DNA of 64,000 nt. Origin: Candidatus Marsarchaeota archaeon. Its GTDB lineage: Archaea > Micrarchaeota > Micrarchaeia > Micrarchaeales > Micrarchaeaceae. This document shows positions 24,926 through 34,606 of the stretch, piece by piece (the first letter of the stretch is position 1; each line of letters opens with the position of its first letter). The stretch lies in assembly GCA_023473665.1 (NCBI GenBank), contig JAMCYM010000003.1, positions 186,001 through 250,000 on the forward strand, read 5' to 3'. The notes under the pieces are model-generated. The model worked only from the letters and a program-made list of their open reading frames with translations. It had not been told where the DNA came from and ran no database searches. The translations under genes were made by a program, and so were the position numbers.

Positions 24926-25852
24926 ATGGATGCGAAAGCAGCGTTTGAAAAGATACTTGCCGAAGTAAAGAAGCGCATAGCAGGCAACGATGAGATAATA
25001 CGGCTCATGTTCATTGCAATGGTCGCCAACGGCCACGTGCTCCTGGAAGGCGTTCCAGGCGTGGCAAAGACCACGATGGCCAAGACGCTGGCAGAGACCG
25101 TGCAGGCAACGTTCGGGCGCATACAGGGCACCCCAGACCTCGAGTTCAAGGACATAGTGGGCTATTCCTATTTCGACGAAACGACAAAGACCGTCCAGCT
25201 CAAGAAGGGCCCCATATTCTCCAACATCCTGCTGATAGACGAGCTCAACAGGGCCCCACCGAAGACGACCACAGCGCTGCTTGAGGCACTGGAGGAGCAC
25301 CAGGTCACGATTGCAGACTCTACGCTCCAGCTGGCCAGGCCGTTCATAGCAATGGCCACGCAGAACCCGCTCAACATAGAGGGCACCACCCAGCTGCCGA
25401 AAGTGCTCGCCGACAGGTTCCTTATGCGCATAGCCGTGGATTACGCCACGATTGAGGCGGAGCAGGAGATGCTGCACCTGAAGGAGAGCGAGGCAGACAC
25501 GCCCGTCGAACGCGTCATTTCGACAAATGATGTCTTGGAGCTGCAGAAGCAGGCCAAGGCGGTGAAGGTCCCCGATTCAGTAATCGATTACATAACGACC
25601 GTTGTAAATGCGACGAGGAAGGACATCCACGTAGTAATGGGCGCCAGTCCCAGGGCCGAGATAAGCTTCATGATGTGCGCCAAGGCGAAGGCCCTCATCG
25701 AGGGCAGGGCCGAGGTGAATGCCGACGACATAAAGTATCTCTCCAGGCCGGTGCTCAGCCACAGGATAGTCGTGCGCTCCACAGGCGGCGTCGGCGTTAA
25801 CGGCATCATAGACGGCATAGTGGCTACGCTCCAGGCGTCGGGCCGGGCATAG
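24926..25852 (+). CDS. MoxR-family AAA ATPase
   Basis: A 308-residue AAA+ ATPase. Walker A is GVPGVAKTT (about 41-49), Walker B ILLIDELNRAPPK (near 96-108), sensor MATQNPLNIEGTTQLP, and the lid domain follows. MoxR proteins act as chaperones or metal-insertion and activation factors, usually together with von Willebrand A-domain partners; none is adjacent here. The next gene on the strand encodes a pilin-like protein. ATG 24926 is preferred to GTG 24914. The promoter region is shared with divergent rpo4. Confidence 0.88.
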   Translation: MDAKAAFEKILAEVKKRIAGNDEIIRLMFIAMVANGHVLLEGVPGVAKTTMAKTLAETVQATFGRIQGTPDLEFKDIVGYSYFDETTKTVQLKKGPIFSNILLIDELNRAPPKTTTALLEALEEHQVTIADSTLQLARPFIAMATQNPLNIEGTTQLPKVLADRFLMRIAVDYATIEAEQEMLHLKESEADTPVERVISTNDVLELQKQAKAVKVPDSVIDYITTVVNATRKDIHVVMGASPRAEISFMMCAKAKALIEGRAEVNADDIKYLSRPVLSHRIVVRSTGGVGVNGIIDGIVATLQASGRA

Positions 25853-25876
25853 CAAGCGCGTATAGAGGATGACGAT

Positions 25877-26365
25877 ATGGCGAAAGCGCAAAGCGCAATG
25901 GAATACCTTATGACCTACGGCTGGGCCATACTGATAGTGTCGACAGCGATCGCCGCGCTCTATGCGCTCGGCCTGTTCAGCCCCTCTACATTTACGCACA
26001 CGACGTGCGTCTTTCCGGCAGGGTTCTACTGCCTGAACAGCCAGATGGATACCGCAGGCAACCTCACGATAAACATAGAGCAGGATACGTCAGCGCCGAT
26101 AAACATAACCGCGATAGGCTGCGGCTCGTCCGACAGCATAGGTCACATGATAAGCTTTGCATCCAACCAGATAGTGCTGCAGATAGGCTCTAACGTATCC
26201 ATAAGCGGCAACACCACCGAATCCCTGAAGTGCTGGAGCAACAGCACCGTTTTCACTAGCAGCATAGGCTCGCTGTTCAACGGCTATGTGATACTCAACT
26301 ATACCGATACGCAGACCGGCTTCCCGCACACCGTTTCTGCACTGCTTTCGCAGAAGGTCACGTGA
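25877..26365 (+). CDS. Pilin-like protein with class III signal peptide
   Basis: A 162-residue protein beginning MAKAQSAMEYLMTYGW followed by a hydrophobic helix: the archaeal class III (type IV pilin-like) signal in which the peptidase cleaves before QSAME. The mature helix would pack in a filament or anchor the protein. The outer domain has four cysteines and many N-x-S/T sequons. It lies 24 bases after the MoxR gene. It may be a pilus subunit or a surface protein using the same pathway; no assembly ATPase is next to it. Confidence 0.78.
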   Translation: MAKAQSAMEYLMTYGWAILIVSTAIAALYALGLFSPSTFTHTTCVFPAGFYCLNSQMDTAGNLTINIEQDTSAPINITAIGCGSSDSIGHMISFASNQIVLQIGSNVSISGNTTESLKCWSNSTVFTSSIGSLFNGYVILNYTDTQTGFPHTVSALLSQKVT

Positions 26366-26390
26366 CTGCTTCTCTGACTTTGGTTATACG

Positions 26391-28328
26391 TCAGGATTCC
26401 TCCGCCCTCAGTTCGAAGCTGCTGAGCGTTCGCCTGCGCCTGCTTGCGAAGGGCCTGAACTCCCTGCCGTTGCCCGTGAAGAACTTCGAGAAGAATTCCA
26501 CGTAGATGAGCCTTGCGCCTTGTATGCCGGGCTCGAACAGCGCTATGACTATGTTGAAGAGCTGCCCTACCACCAGTATGAGCGTGCCAACGAGGCCCAG
26601 CCATATGGAGTGGTACCAGCCGCGCATGAACACATAGTCTATGACCTGCGCAAGTATGACCGATGCGAGCAGTATGCCCACAAGCCTGGTGTATGAGAGT
26701 ATGTGGCTTATCAGCGACGGCAACTCCATCAGCGCCTGGAAGCCCTCGCCATAGAGCACAGTTACTACGCCGCCCGTCAGCAGGAAGTACGATAGCAGAG
26801 CGAACGGATTGCCAAGGCCGAGCGGCTGCTTGTGCAGCACAGCAAGGCCTATTATGATTATGCCCCAAGCCGCAGCCAGCCAACCTAGTTTGGCCAGCGC
26901 GTGCCTGCGCTCGCCGTCAAAGAGCCTGTTGAGGAAGCCGAGCATGAACCCTAAGGACACCATGAAGACGCCTATCCAGCCTGATATGACGAGCAGCGTC
27001 GACAGGTGCACCTCAACGTTGAACGGCGTCGCGTATGGCAGCTGGAAGCCGAAGTACTCGTTGAACAGCACGCCGAGCACTATCGCTATGAGCGCTCCTG
27101 GTATTATAGAGCGCGCTATGACGTTCAGCCCGTTGTTGCTCACTATCGTATGCACGAAGTTCGCGAGCGCCCTAGGTATTCTGCTCTTCTTCGGGGGGTG
27201 CGCTATCCTGTGTATGAGCCAGATGGAGCCCAGCAGCATGACTATGCCGTAGCCGACATCACCTATCATGAAGCCGAAGAATATCGGGAATACGAGCGCG
27301 AACATCAGCGTCGGGTCGAACTCGTCGCTCCTGGGCAATGAATAGAACCTTATGAAGAACTCGAAGAGCTTCGCGCTGGCAGGGTTCTCGAGCTTTGTGG
27401 GCGGCAGCACATCGGTCTTGACGCTGTCTATGACGTAAGAATTGTTTGTGGCCCTCTTGAGCTCGGCCCTGAGCAGGTCGAGCCTGTTGCCCGGCGCCCA
27501 GCCGTCGATTGCCACGACGGACTTGCCCACGCCCAGCCTCGTCGTTATCTCCTGCTTCTCTACCTCTATGTCGAGCTGCTCCCTTATCGCGCTTACTATT
27601 GGGTAGTACTCGTTCGATATGTGCCTAAGCTCGTCCTCGAGGGCGCGCGTCCTGCGCCTTGTCTCGCCTATCTCGGAGTTGAGCCGCACAAGCTCATCGC
27701 GCGCCGTCCCTGAAAGCTTCGGCACGGCCTCAACGTAAAGCTTCAGCCCCTCTGTCACCGAGCCGAAGGCGCCCTCGTCGGCCTTGTCTATCGAGACAAG
27801 CGTGGAGCGCCTGCCCCTGACTATGACCGCGCCGCCCAGTTTCTTTTCTGCCGCAGCATTGAACTCCTTAATCCCCGGGCCGCTCACGACGAACGATATG
27901 ACTCCCGAAACGCTCAGGATCCCTACGTCGCTCCTGAATTGCTCCGGAAGGTTATTCAGCACCGCCACGCTCTCTTCCAGCTCGCTCCGCCTCGCAGCCA
28001 GTTCGTCGAGCTCCTTCCTTATGTCAGCGACCCTGCCGTCTATGAATATCGAATCCGCCTTGCCCGTGAGCTCGTCTATGCTCGCAAACGCGTATCTCTT
28101 GCCCGAATCGCTCGGATAGAGCAGGCTCTCAAGGCCCCTGAACCTCTGCGCATAGTCGCCAAGCTTCGCGTAGGCCGTGCTTTCGCCATGGCCCATCAGC
28201 GCCGACACGTTCTCGGGCACGTACTCTATCTGCATCACGCCCATGTCGTGCAGTGCTGTAAGCACCTTTGCAGAGTACTCCTTGGAGAAGACTATCCTGA
28301 GCCTCTGCATCTTTGCTGGCTTGAGCAT
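26391..28328 (-). CDS. atpI: A-type ATP synthase subunit I (a subunit)
   Basis: A 645-residue subunit. The N-terminal soluble half has coiled-coil segments and forms part of the peripheral stalk. The C-terminal half has about seven membrane helices, beginning near FALVFPIFFGFMIGDVGYGI, and forms the ion half-channels against the c-ring. Family blocks GYGEGFQALMELP-like (LYGEGFQALMELPSLISHIL) and SYTRLVGILLASV hold the essential arginine. It starts directly after the atpH stop and is the last gene of the ATP synthase cluster, an unusual position since it commonly lies near the 5' end. Confidence 0.92.
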   Translation of the reverse strand: MLKPAKMQRLRIVFSKEYSAKVLTALHDMGVMQIEYVPENVSALMGHGESTAYAKLGDYAQRFRGLESLLYPSDSGKRYAFASIDELTGKADSIFIDGRVADIRKELDELAARRSELEESVAVLNNLPEQFRSDVGILSVSGVISFVVSGPGIKEFNAAAEKKLGGAVIVRGRRSTLVSIDKADEGAFGSVTEGLKLYVEAVPKLSGTARDELVRLNSEIGETRRRTRALEDELRHISNEYYPIVSAIREQLDIEVEKQEITTRLGVGKSVVAIDGWAPGNRLDLLRAELKRATNNSYVIDSVKTDVLPPTKLENPASAKLFEFFIRFYSLPRSDEFDPTLMFALVFPIFFGFMIGDVGYGIVMLLGSIWLIHRIAHPPKKSRIPRALANFVHTIVSNNGLNVIARSIIPGALIAIVLGVLFNEYFGFQLPYATPFNVEVHLSTLLVISGWIGVFMVSLGFMLGFLNRLFDGERRHALAKLGWLAAAWGIIIIGLAVLHKQPLGLGNPFALLSYFLLTGGVVTVLYGEGFQALMELPSLISHILSYTRLVGILLASVILAQVIDYVFMRGWYHSIWLGLVGTLILVVGQLFNIVIALFEPGIQGARLIYVEFFSKFFTGNGREFRPFASRRRRTLSSFELRAEES

Positions 28329-28646
28329 TCATACACCGAATTCCTTTCCCACTACATTTGCGAACAGTTCAATCGCATCGCTCTCGCTTACGTCAGTCAG
28401 CTTGCCCGTTTTATCCTTCCACTCCTCCATGGTCTTGGCCGCGTTCTTTGCAGCAGAGTCGCCCGTTGCCTTCATCGACGCGCTGTATTCCTCCTTGGTC
28501 TTGGCCTCAGCGTTCTTCAGGCTTTCATCCGCGCGGCGCTTCGCCTTGTCTATGAGTGCGCCCGCATCATTCTTCGCCTTGTCGAGCTCCTCCTGCGCCT
28601 CCGCTTCCCTCTTCTTGATCCTTTCAAGCGTCTCTATGTCGCTCAT
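28329..28646 (-). CDS. atpH: A-type ATP synthase subunit H (peripheral stalk)
   Basis: A 105-residue, highly charged Ala/Lys/Glu-rich coiled-coil protein (KKREAEAQEELDKAKNDAGA) matching AhaH/subunit G, which pairs with subunit E as a peripheral stalk of the rotary enzyme. It ends one base before atpI and begins 8 bases after a 58-codon gene. In many archaea this gene leads the operon; here it is near the end. Confidence 0.8.
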   Translation of the reverse strand: MSDIETLERIKKREAEAQEELDKAKNDAGALIDKAKRRADESLKNAEAKTKEEYSASMKATGDSAAKNAAKTMEEWKDKTGKLTDVSESDAIELFANVVGKEFGV

Positions 28647-28654
28647 CGCATCAT

Positions 28655-28831
28655 CTACTTTATAAAAACCATCACCGCAAACGCCATCAGCGCCATCGAT
28701 GCGGCTATGTTGAACGCAAGCACCGCAAGCCTGATTCTCGCGAACCTTGCGGTCGCATAGTTAGCGCGCAGCGGCCTGCCCGGCCGCATGTGCATGTACT
28801 TCCTCCTTATGTAGTCGTTTGCGCTATCCAC
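28655..28831 (-). CDS. 58-residue single-helix membrane protein in the ATP synthase cluster
   Basis: GTG 28831 overlaps the stop of atpD and opens a 58-codon frame. The first 30 residues are basic ([20 protein letters not shown]) and the rest is one hydrophobic helix ending VMVFIK. A later in-frame ATG (28795) follows GGAGGA and could also start it. It sits exactly between atpD and atpH with no spare sequence. Some methanogen clusters have a small gene (ahaG) after atpD; homology cannot be judged by eye. Possibly an assembly factor or small rotor/stalk subunit. Confidence 0.6.
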   Translation of the reverse strand: MDSANDYIRRKYMHMRPGRPLRANYATARFARIRLAVLAFNIAASMALMAFAVMVFIK

Positions 28832-29459
28832 TTATCTTACCCTTTATGAATTTTATCGATACGAGCTGGTCGCGCTCCATATCATCGAGCCTGCCCTTTA
28901 TGTACGTCGCCTTGCTCCTCATGTTTGGTATCGCGAAATTCTCTATGGCGTTTGCGCGCCTGTTTATCTTCTCTATCTCGTATAGCAGGAGCCTGAGCGA
29001 GTTCTCCTTCTCTGCAATCTCTATCAGCATGTTGAAGAGCCTCGAGTAGCTGCGCTTCGCGTCCTCTACGGCAGTAGGCACCGATATGAGCTCGTACGCC
29101 TCGGACAGCGATGCAGACCTCGACACTCCCACATTTGGTATGCGCACGCCCATAACGTTCCTCGCCTCTATGCCTGCGCTGATCCTGCTCTGCTCCATGG
29201 CTATGCGGTCCAGCGTTATGCGGCCCGCGTGCAGCTCCGCCAGCTGCGCGCTCTCCATTGCGGCCTGCACGGTCTTGCGCATGCTGCCCCTCATGAGCCG
29301 TATCTGCCTAGCCAGCTCGAAGAACGCGAGCACAAGGCTCGAGCGCTTCATCTTAAGCAGGTCGAGGCCCTTCCTTGCGACGGCTATCTTTGCGCGCGTG
29401 CGTATGAGCTCTATCCTTGTCGTCTTGACGTTACTTTGAGGCACTCTCCCACTTCCCAT
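28824..29459 (-). CDS. atpD: A-type ATP synthase subunit D (central stalk)
   Basis: A 211-residue coiled-coil subunit forming the rotor shaft that turns inside the A3B3 head. Typical blocks are [20 protein letters not shown] near the N terminus and [20 protein letters not shown] near the C terminus. ATG 29459 overlaps the atpB end by 29 bases; GTG 29444 ([14 protein letters not shown]) is an alternative with a closer ribosome-binding match. Confidence 0.9.
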   Translation of the reverse strand: MGSGRVPQSNVKTTRIELIRTRAKIAVARKGLDLLKMKRSSLVLAFFELARQIRLMRGSMRKTVQAAMESAQLAELHAGRITLDRIAMEQSRISAGIEARNVMGVRIPNVGVSRSASLSEAYELISVPTAVEDAKRSYSRLFNMLIEIAEKENSLRLLLYEIEKINRRANAIENFAIPNMRSKATYIKGRLDDMERDQLVSIKFIKGKISG

Positions 29460-30195
29460 ACTTGCTTATGTGCTCGTCTTTCAGGCGCTTCATCTCCCTC
29501 ACATCGAGGTCCTTGAACAGGTCCCATCCGATGGACAGTGTCTTCTCTATCTCCCTGTCCTCGAAATAGCCTTGGTTCACGAAGCCATCCTCGAACTTGT
29601 CTGCGAATGCAAGGAACCGCTTGTCGTTCGCGCTCAACGCTTCTTCGCCCACTATCTCCGTGAGGTTCCTGAGCTCCTTGCCTCTGGCATACGCGGCATA
29701 GAGCTGGTCTGCCACGCCGCGGTGATCCTCTCGCGTCCTGCCCTTGCCTATACCCTGGTTCATGAGCCTAGACAGCGAGAGCAGCACGTCAACATTCGGA
29801 TACACTCCCTTCCTGTAGAGGTCCCTGCTAAGCACTATCTGGCCCTCCGTGATGTAGCCTGTAAGGTCTGGTATCGGATGCGTTATGTCGTCGCCAGGCA
29901 TCGTGAGTATGGGCAGCTGCGTTATCGAGCCCTTCCTGCCGTGTATCTTGCCGGCACGCTCGTATATCGTGGCAAGGTCGGTGTACATGTAGCCCGGATA
30001 GCCCCGCCTGCCAGGCACCTCGTTCCTGGCTGCGCTGATTTCGTGCAATGATTCGCAGTAGTTCGTCATGTCAGTAAGTATTACGAGCACGTGCATGTTC
30101 TGGCTGTAGGCCAGGTACTCTGCTGCAGTGAGCGCCAGCCTCGGCAGTATTATCCTCTCCATCGACGGTTCCGATGCCAGGTTCAGGAACATCAC
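29431..30195 (-). CDS. atpB: A-type ATP synthase subunit B, C-terminal fragment
   Basis: 254 residues beginning at an internal methionine ([18 protein letters not shown]) and covering the nucleotide-binding-core remainder and C-terminal helical domain of the non-catalytic B subunit. It is cut from its N-terminal part by the 602-base direct duplication at 29661-30864. It contains the [20 protein letters not shown]-like region, a degenerate B-type catalytic site. Alone it could not form a working B subunit; see the companion fragment and the finding on the duplication. Confidence 0.85.
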   Translation of the reverse strand: MMFLNLASEPSMERIILPRLALTAAEYLAYSQNMHVLVILTDMTNYCESLHEISAARNEVPGRRGYPGYMYTDLATIYERAGKIHGRKGSITQLPILTMPGDDITHPIPDLTGYITEGQIVLSRDLYRKGVYPNVDVLLSLSRLMNQGIGKGRTREDHRGVADQLYAAYARGKELRNLTEIVGEEALSANDKRFLAFADKFEDGFVNQGYFEDREIEKTLSIGWDLFKDLDVREMKRLKDEHISKYGKWESASK

Positions 30196-30864
30196 AGACT
30201 TGTCGAGGGCGCCGGTCTCCTCGAACTCCTTCTTGAAGAAATTTGCCTCTTCGCTGTTGATGTGAGGTTCCTGAGCTCCTTGCCTCTGGCATACGCGGCA
30301 TAGAGCTGGTCTGCCACGCCGCGGTGATCCTCTCGCGTCCTGCCCTTGCCTATACCCTGGTTCATGAGCCTAGACAGCGAGAGCAGCACGTCAACATTCG
30401 GATACACTCCCTTCCTGTAGAGGTCCCTGCTAAGCACTATCTGGCCCTCCGTGATGTAGCCTGTAAGGTCTGGTATCGGATGCGTTATGTCGTCGCCAGG
30501 CATCGTGAGTATGGGCAGCTGCGTTATCGAGCCCTTCCTGCCGTGTATCTTGCCGGCACGCTCGTATATCGTGGCAAGGTCGGTGTACATGTAGCCCGGA
30601 TAGCCCCGCCTGCCAGGCACCTCGTTCCTGGCTGCGCTGATTTCGTGCAATGATTCGCAGTAGTTCGTCATGTCAGTAAGTATTACGAGCACGTGCATGT
30701 TCTGGCTGTAGGCCAGGTACTCTGCTGCAGTGAGCGCCAGCCTCGGCAGTATTATCCTCTCCATCGACGGTTCCGATGCCAGGTTCAGGAACATCACAGA
30801 CTTGTCGAGGGCGCCGGTCTCCTCGAACTCCTTCTTGAAGAAATTTGCCTCTTCGCTGTTGATG
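29661..30864. repeat. Tandem direct duplication of 602 bases inside atpB
   Basis: Bases 29661-30262 and 30263-30864 are identical as far as I can compare line by line. Because 602 is not a multiple of three, the second copy throws atpB out of frame. The breakpoint has only about one base of shared sequence (GATG before TGAGG versus CCG before TGAGG). Removing one copy restores a single frame of 462 residues, the standard AtpB length. Confidence 0.92.
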
Positions 30865-31421
30865 CCTATGCCTCCAAATACCACGCCGAAGCCCTCCGAA
30901 TCGTTGAGCAGCTTGGCCTGCCTTGCTATCTGCGCCGCGAGCCTGTTGTGCGGCAGGCCCGATGCCGAGAATATGGGCAGCTTCTGGCCCCTGACAAGGG
31001 TATTCATGCCGTCTATGGCAGATATGCCTGTCTGTATGAACTCCGACGGCTCTTCCCTGGCATAGGGGTTTATAGCCGAGCCCGTTATGTCGAGCGACTC
31101 GTTGCTGTATATCTGCGGGCCGCCGTCCCTCGGCTTTCCCATTCCGTCGAATATCCTGCCCAGCATGTCCGTGCTCACGTTGAGCCGCGCAGTCGTGCCA
31201 AGGAACTTCACGCGCGTCTGCTGCGTGTTCATGCCGCTAGTTTCTCCGAACGACTGCACTATGGCAAGGCCGTTGCGCGTGTCGAGCACCTGGCCCGTAA
31301 CCGTGCGGCCGTCAGCCAGCTGCACCTCGGCGAGCTCGCTGTATGCCGCATCCTTCACTCCCTCAACGAACAGCAGCACATTCGTTATCTGGTTTACGGT
31401 CTTGTAGTAAACGTCGCTCAT
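30192..31421 (-). CDS. atpB: A-type ATP synthase subunit B, N-terminal fragment with frameshifted tail
   Basis: The first 386 or so residues are normal AtpB: the beta-barrel start ([20 protein letters not shown]), [15 protein letters not shown], and [20 protein letters not shown] in the position of the P-loop, which is degenerate in B subunits. At the duplication junction (30263) the frame shifts and the last 20-odd residues (after [10 protein letters not shown]) are not AtpB. AtpB alternates with catalytic AtpA in the head. The gene follows atpA after 8 bases. Confidence 0.87.
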   Translation of the reverse strand: MSDVYYKTVNQITNVLLFVEGVKDAAYSELAEVQLADGRTVTGQVLDTRNGLAIVQSFGETSGMNTQQTRVKFLGTTARLNVSTDMLGRIFDGMGKPRDGGPQIYSNESLDITGSAINPYAREEPSEFIQTGISAIDGMNTLVRGQKLPIFSASGLPHNRLAAQIARQAKLLNDSEGFGVVFGGIGINSEEANFFKKEFEETGALDKSVMFLNLASEPSMERIILPRLALTAAEYLAYSQNMHVLVILTDMTNYCESLHEISAARNEVPGRRGYPGYMYTDLATIYERAGKIHGRKGSITQLPILTMPGDDITHPIPDLTGYITEGQIVLSRDLYRKGVYPNVDVLLSLSRLMNQGIGKGRTREDHRGVADQLYAAYARGKELRNLTSTAKRQISSRRSSRRPAPSTSL

Positions 31422-31429
31422 TGGATCAC

Positions 31430-33184
31430 CTATTGCATCGTCTCCGGCTTCATCTCCTTCACCTTGGCTATGTCTTTCCTTACGTCATCGTAGTAGGCCT
31501 TCACCGCCTCTTCCTTCACGAACTTCATCTTGGCTATCTTCTGCTTCACCTGCAGCCCGGCCAGCTGCTCTGTGGTTACGCCCCTCTTCACCGCGGCAGC
31601 TCCCTCTTCGCCTAGCTCCATTATGGCCTTCAGCATGAGGTGCTGCTTCTGCATGGACGTGTAGGTATCGACTTCGTCGAACGCGCTCTGCTGCAGGTAG
31701 TCCTCCTTTATGCTCTTGGCAGTATCGAGCGTCAGCTTGTCGATCTCAGGGAGGGCGTCGTAGCCCACGAGCTGCACTATCTCGTTTATCTCTGCGTCCC
31801 TCTGCAGGGTTCGCATCGCGCCCTGGTAGAGCTCGTGCCAGTCGCTGCCTACGTTATCGGCATACCATTTCGCAAGGTCGTCCGTGTAAAGCGAATAGCT
31901 GTTCAGCCAGTTTATCGACGGGAAGTGCCTGCTGTTCGCGAGCGCCGCATCTAGCGCCCAGAAGACGCGCGTGACTCTCAGCGTACTCTGCGAAACAGGT
32001 TCAGAAGTATCGCCTCCAGGAGGCGACACGGCTCCTATGGCGGTTATAGAGCCTGTGCTGCCGTTAAGCGTATGGACCTTGCCTGCGCGCTCATAGAACT
32101 CAGCGACCTTCCTGCCCAGATATGCAGGATAGCCCTCTTCGCCGGGCATCTCCTCAAGCCTTCCCGATATCTCCCTGAGCGCCTCCGCCCAGCGCGACGT
32201 GCTGTCTGCCATGAGCGCAACGCTGTAGCCCATGTCGCGGTAGTATTCTGCAATCGTTATCCCAGTGTAGATGCTTGCCTCGCGCGCTGCAACTGGCATG
32301 TTGGACGTGTTCGCAATCAAAACTGTCCTGTCCATGAGCGGCCTTCCGGTCTTCGGGTCCTTAAGCTCTGGGAACGTCGACAAAACCTCAGTCATCTCGT
32401 TCCCGCGTTCGCCGCAGCCAACGTAAACTATCACGTCGGCATCCGACCACTTCGCAAGCTGGTGCTGAATGACAGTCTTCCCGGATCCGAACGGTCCTGG
32501 AACCGCAGAGGTGCCGCCTTTTGCCACAGGGAAGAACGTATCGATTACGCGTTGGCCTGTAATGAGCGGTGCATCGAGCAGCAGTTTCTCCACGACTGGC
32601 CTTGGCGTGCGCACCGGCCATGCCTGCGCAAGCCGTATTTTTGCGGTGCCGCTGGAAGCCTTGACCTCAGCTATCGCGTCCCTGACTGTGAAAGCGCCAT
32701 CTTCGAGCCCCGATATCTTTCCTGCTACTCCTGGCGGTACTAGCACCTTGTGCTTTATCAGGCTCGTCTCTTCCACCTCGCCTATTATGTCCCCGCCCTT
32801 TACTTCGGCGCCGTTCTTTACTGTCGGCTTGAAGCTCCATTTCTTCTTGGTATCGAGCGGGTCTGCCGTTACTCCCCTCGCTATGAAGTCGCCTGCCATA
32901 GCCTTTATCTTGTCCAGCGGACGCTGTATGCCGTCGTATATGGAGCCCATGAGCCCCGGGCCGAGCTCCACGGAGAGCTGCGCTCCGGTGTTCACCACCT
33001 TCTCTCCTGGCCGCAGGCCGCTCGTGTCCTCATAAACCTGGACTATGGCCCTTCCGCCCTCGAGCTTTATTATCTCGCCCACTAGCGCGGCGTCTCCCAC
33101 TCCAACAACGTCATACATCTTCGGATTGTCGAGGCCGTCCACTGACACCACAGGCCCCGATATCCTGTATATTGTACCGGTCAT
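31430..33184 (-). CDS. atpA: A-type ATP synthase subunit A (catalytic)
   Basis: The 584-residue catalytic subunit of the A3B3 head. It shows the N-terminal beta barrel, the bulge/non-homologous region, and the P-loop GPFGSGKT near residue 230. [15 protein letters not shown] follows with its catalytic Glu, then [20 protein letters not shown]. Length matches the family. No intein is present, although atpA is a common intein site. Its stop is 8 bases before atpB and its ATG abuts the atpF stop. Confidence 0.96.
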   Translation of the reverse strand: MTGTIYRISGPVVSVDGLDNPKMYDVVGVGDAALVGEIIKLEGGRAIVQVYEDTSGLRPGEKVVNTGAQLSVELGPGLMGSIYDGIQRPLDKIKAMAGDFIARGVTADPLDTKKKWSFKPTVKNGAEVKGGDIIGEVEETSLIKHKVLVPPGVAGKISGLEDGAFTVRDAIAEVKASSGTAKIRLAQAWPVRTPRPVVEKLLLDAPLITGQRVIDTFFPVAKGGTSAVPGPFGSGKTVIQHQLAKWSDADVIVYVGCGERGNEMTEVLSTFPELKDPKTGRPLMDRTVLIANTSNMPVAAREASIYTGITIAEYYRDMGYSVALMADSTSRWAEALREISGRLEEMPGEEGYPAYLGRKVAEFYERAGKVHTLNGSTGSITAIGAVSPPGGDTSEPVSQSTLRVTRVFWALDAALANSRHFPSINWLNSYSLYTDDLAKWYADNVGSDWHELYQGAMRTLQRDAEINEIVQLVGYDALPEIDKLTLDTAKSIKEDYLQQSAFDEVDTYTSMQKQHLMLKAIMELGEEGAAAVKRGVTTEQLAGLQVKQKIAKMKFVKEEAVKAYYDDVRKDIAKVKEMKPETMQ

Positions 33185-33508
33185 CTATTTCACGCTCTTT
33201 ATGTCAACTCCAAGCACCCTCTTCGCAAGGGCCTCAACCGATTCTTCTTCCTCCCCTGCTGTCGGTGCCGGAACAAATACCACAAGTGGCTTGAGCGCGG
33301 TCTCCGCCGCGCGCAGCATGGCGCTTCCCATCTTGCGCCTCACGCTGTCAGACACTATCACAAGCCCGTAATCCTTGCCTCCCATTATCTCGCCGAGCTT
33401 CTTAACTGCTTCTTCTCCAGAGCTTATGAAGACGTCGCTCACGCCAACCAGCTCGAATCCGAGCGCGATTTCGCGCTCCCCGACGACCGCGATCCTGTCG
33501 AATTGCAT
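33185..33508 (-). CDS. atpF: A-type ATP synthase subunit F
   Basis: A 107-residue Rossmann-like subunit of the central stalk. The start (FDRIAVVGEREIALGFELVG) and GLVIVSDSVRRKM match the family, and an acidic linker (AGEEEESVE) precedes the C-terminal helix. It lies between atpC and atpA with a 15-base gap upstream and none downstream, as in the common archaeal order C-F-A-B-D. Confidence 0.9.
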   Translation of the reverse strand: MQFDRIAVVGEREIALGFELVGVSDVFISSGEEAVKKLGEIMGGKDYGLVIVSDSVRRKMGSAMLRAAETALKPLVVFVPAPTAGEEEESVEALAKRVLGVDIKSVK

Positions 33509-33523
33509 AATCCCACTAATATC

Positions 33524-34606
33524 TCACTGGAGGTGCTTGAGCACCTTCAGGTTCTCTATGCGCTCTTTGCTAACTCCGTAATATCTGTTGGTCCACGCGA
33601 GCCTGAGCTCGTCGCGCTCTATCTCTGCCCTTATTATGTACGCCATTATGTATGCGAGCGATATCGCAGATTCGTCGAACAGCTTCAGGTATTTCCTGAG
33701 CATTGCGCTCCTGAGCGCGGCCTCGAAGTACGTCAGGTAAGGGTCCCTCTTGTAGACCTCGAACGCCTCGTCTACCTTGAATGGCATGTCGTTGCGCAGG
33801 TCGTCGATCTTCTTCGAGGCCATCTCTATGAGCTTTGAGTCTGTCATGTTGCCTCCCTTCACCAGGTAAGAGCCCACGTCCTTGTATCCGACCTCAATCG
33901 CCTTGAGCACGCTCATGACGTTCTTGACGTCTATCTGCTCCTTTACGTACTCGAACAAAAGCCCCTCGTTGCCCGTGTAGAAGCGGAGCGCGGCCTTAAG
34001 CCTCTCGTAGTACGCCAGGTCGAGCGCCACAACCATCTCCGATATGTCGCCAGTCTTCAGCGTCTGGTCGAGGAACTTGAGCAGTATTGTGCCGTAGCCG
34101 TGCCTGGCCAGCGCATCGACGACGCCCTCTATGTCCTTCTGGGCTATTATCGCTTTGTATTCCTCCATGCTTATAGGGCCGCTTATCACGCCCACAGGCA
34201 CGTTCCTGTGGACCATTAGGAACATCTCCGTGCTCTCAACGCTGTAGTTGAGCTTCTTAGACGAGAGTATGAGCTTTATGTTCTCAACGTCGTACCTGCT
34301 CGTATACGCCACAACGAAGTCGCGCGCCAACGGCGGCAACGCTATATAGGCATTCCTCACTGTGTTCATGGCATGCGAATTTAGCACGACCTCCACCAGG
34401 TCGGCGCCCTTGTAAAGCCCTGAGAACGCGTCTATCTCCTTCCTGTAGGTTGTGCCGCTCAACGCCTTCAGGAACTCGTCAGGCTCCTTCTGCTCCAGCT
34501 GCTCTATGAAGTCGCCTGTCAAGAAGCTTGTCATTAGCACCCTGAGCTGGCCGTATTTGCCAGTATAAGTCGAGTCCACGAACTCACTTCTTGCCTCTTT
34601 TGGCAC
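33524..34606 (-). CDS. atpC: A-type ATP synthase subunit C (rotor adaptor)
   Basis: A 360-residue all-helical, funnel-shaped subunit (V-ATPase d homologue) linking the central stalk to the c-ring. Characteristic stretches are TGKYGQLRVLMTSFLTGDF near the start, YDVENIKLILSSK, and the C-terminal EIERDELRLAWTNRYYGVSK. The listed GTG overlaps atpE by 23 bases; GTG 34579 (MDSTYTGKYG) would follow that stop closely and is equally possible. Confidence 0.9.
   Translation of the reverse strand: MPKEARSEFVDSTYTGKYGQLRVLMTSFLTGDFIEQLEQKEPDEFLKALSGTTYRKEIDAFSGLYKGADLVEVVLNSHAMNTVRNAYIALPPLARDFVVAYTSRYDVENIKLILSSKKLNYSVESTEMFLMVHRNVPVGVISGPISMEEYKAIIAQKDIEGVVDALARHGYGTILLKFLDQTLKTGDISEMVVALDLAYYERLKAALRFYTGNEGLLFEYVKEQIDVKNVMSVLKAIEVGYKDVGSYLVKGGNMTDSKLIEMASKKIDDLRNDMPFKVDEAFEVYKRDPYLTYFEAALRSAMLRKYLKLFDESAISLAYIMAYIIRAEIERDELRLAWTNRYYGVSKERIENLKVLKHLQ

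Noticed and set aside
29431-31421. Two separate genes encoding different ATPase B-like proteins
   Set aside because: The pieces are parts of one AtpB broken by the exact 602-base duplication; removing a copy restores a full-length subunit.
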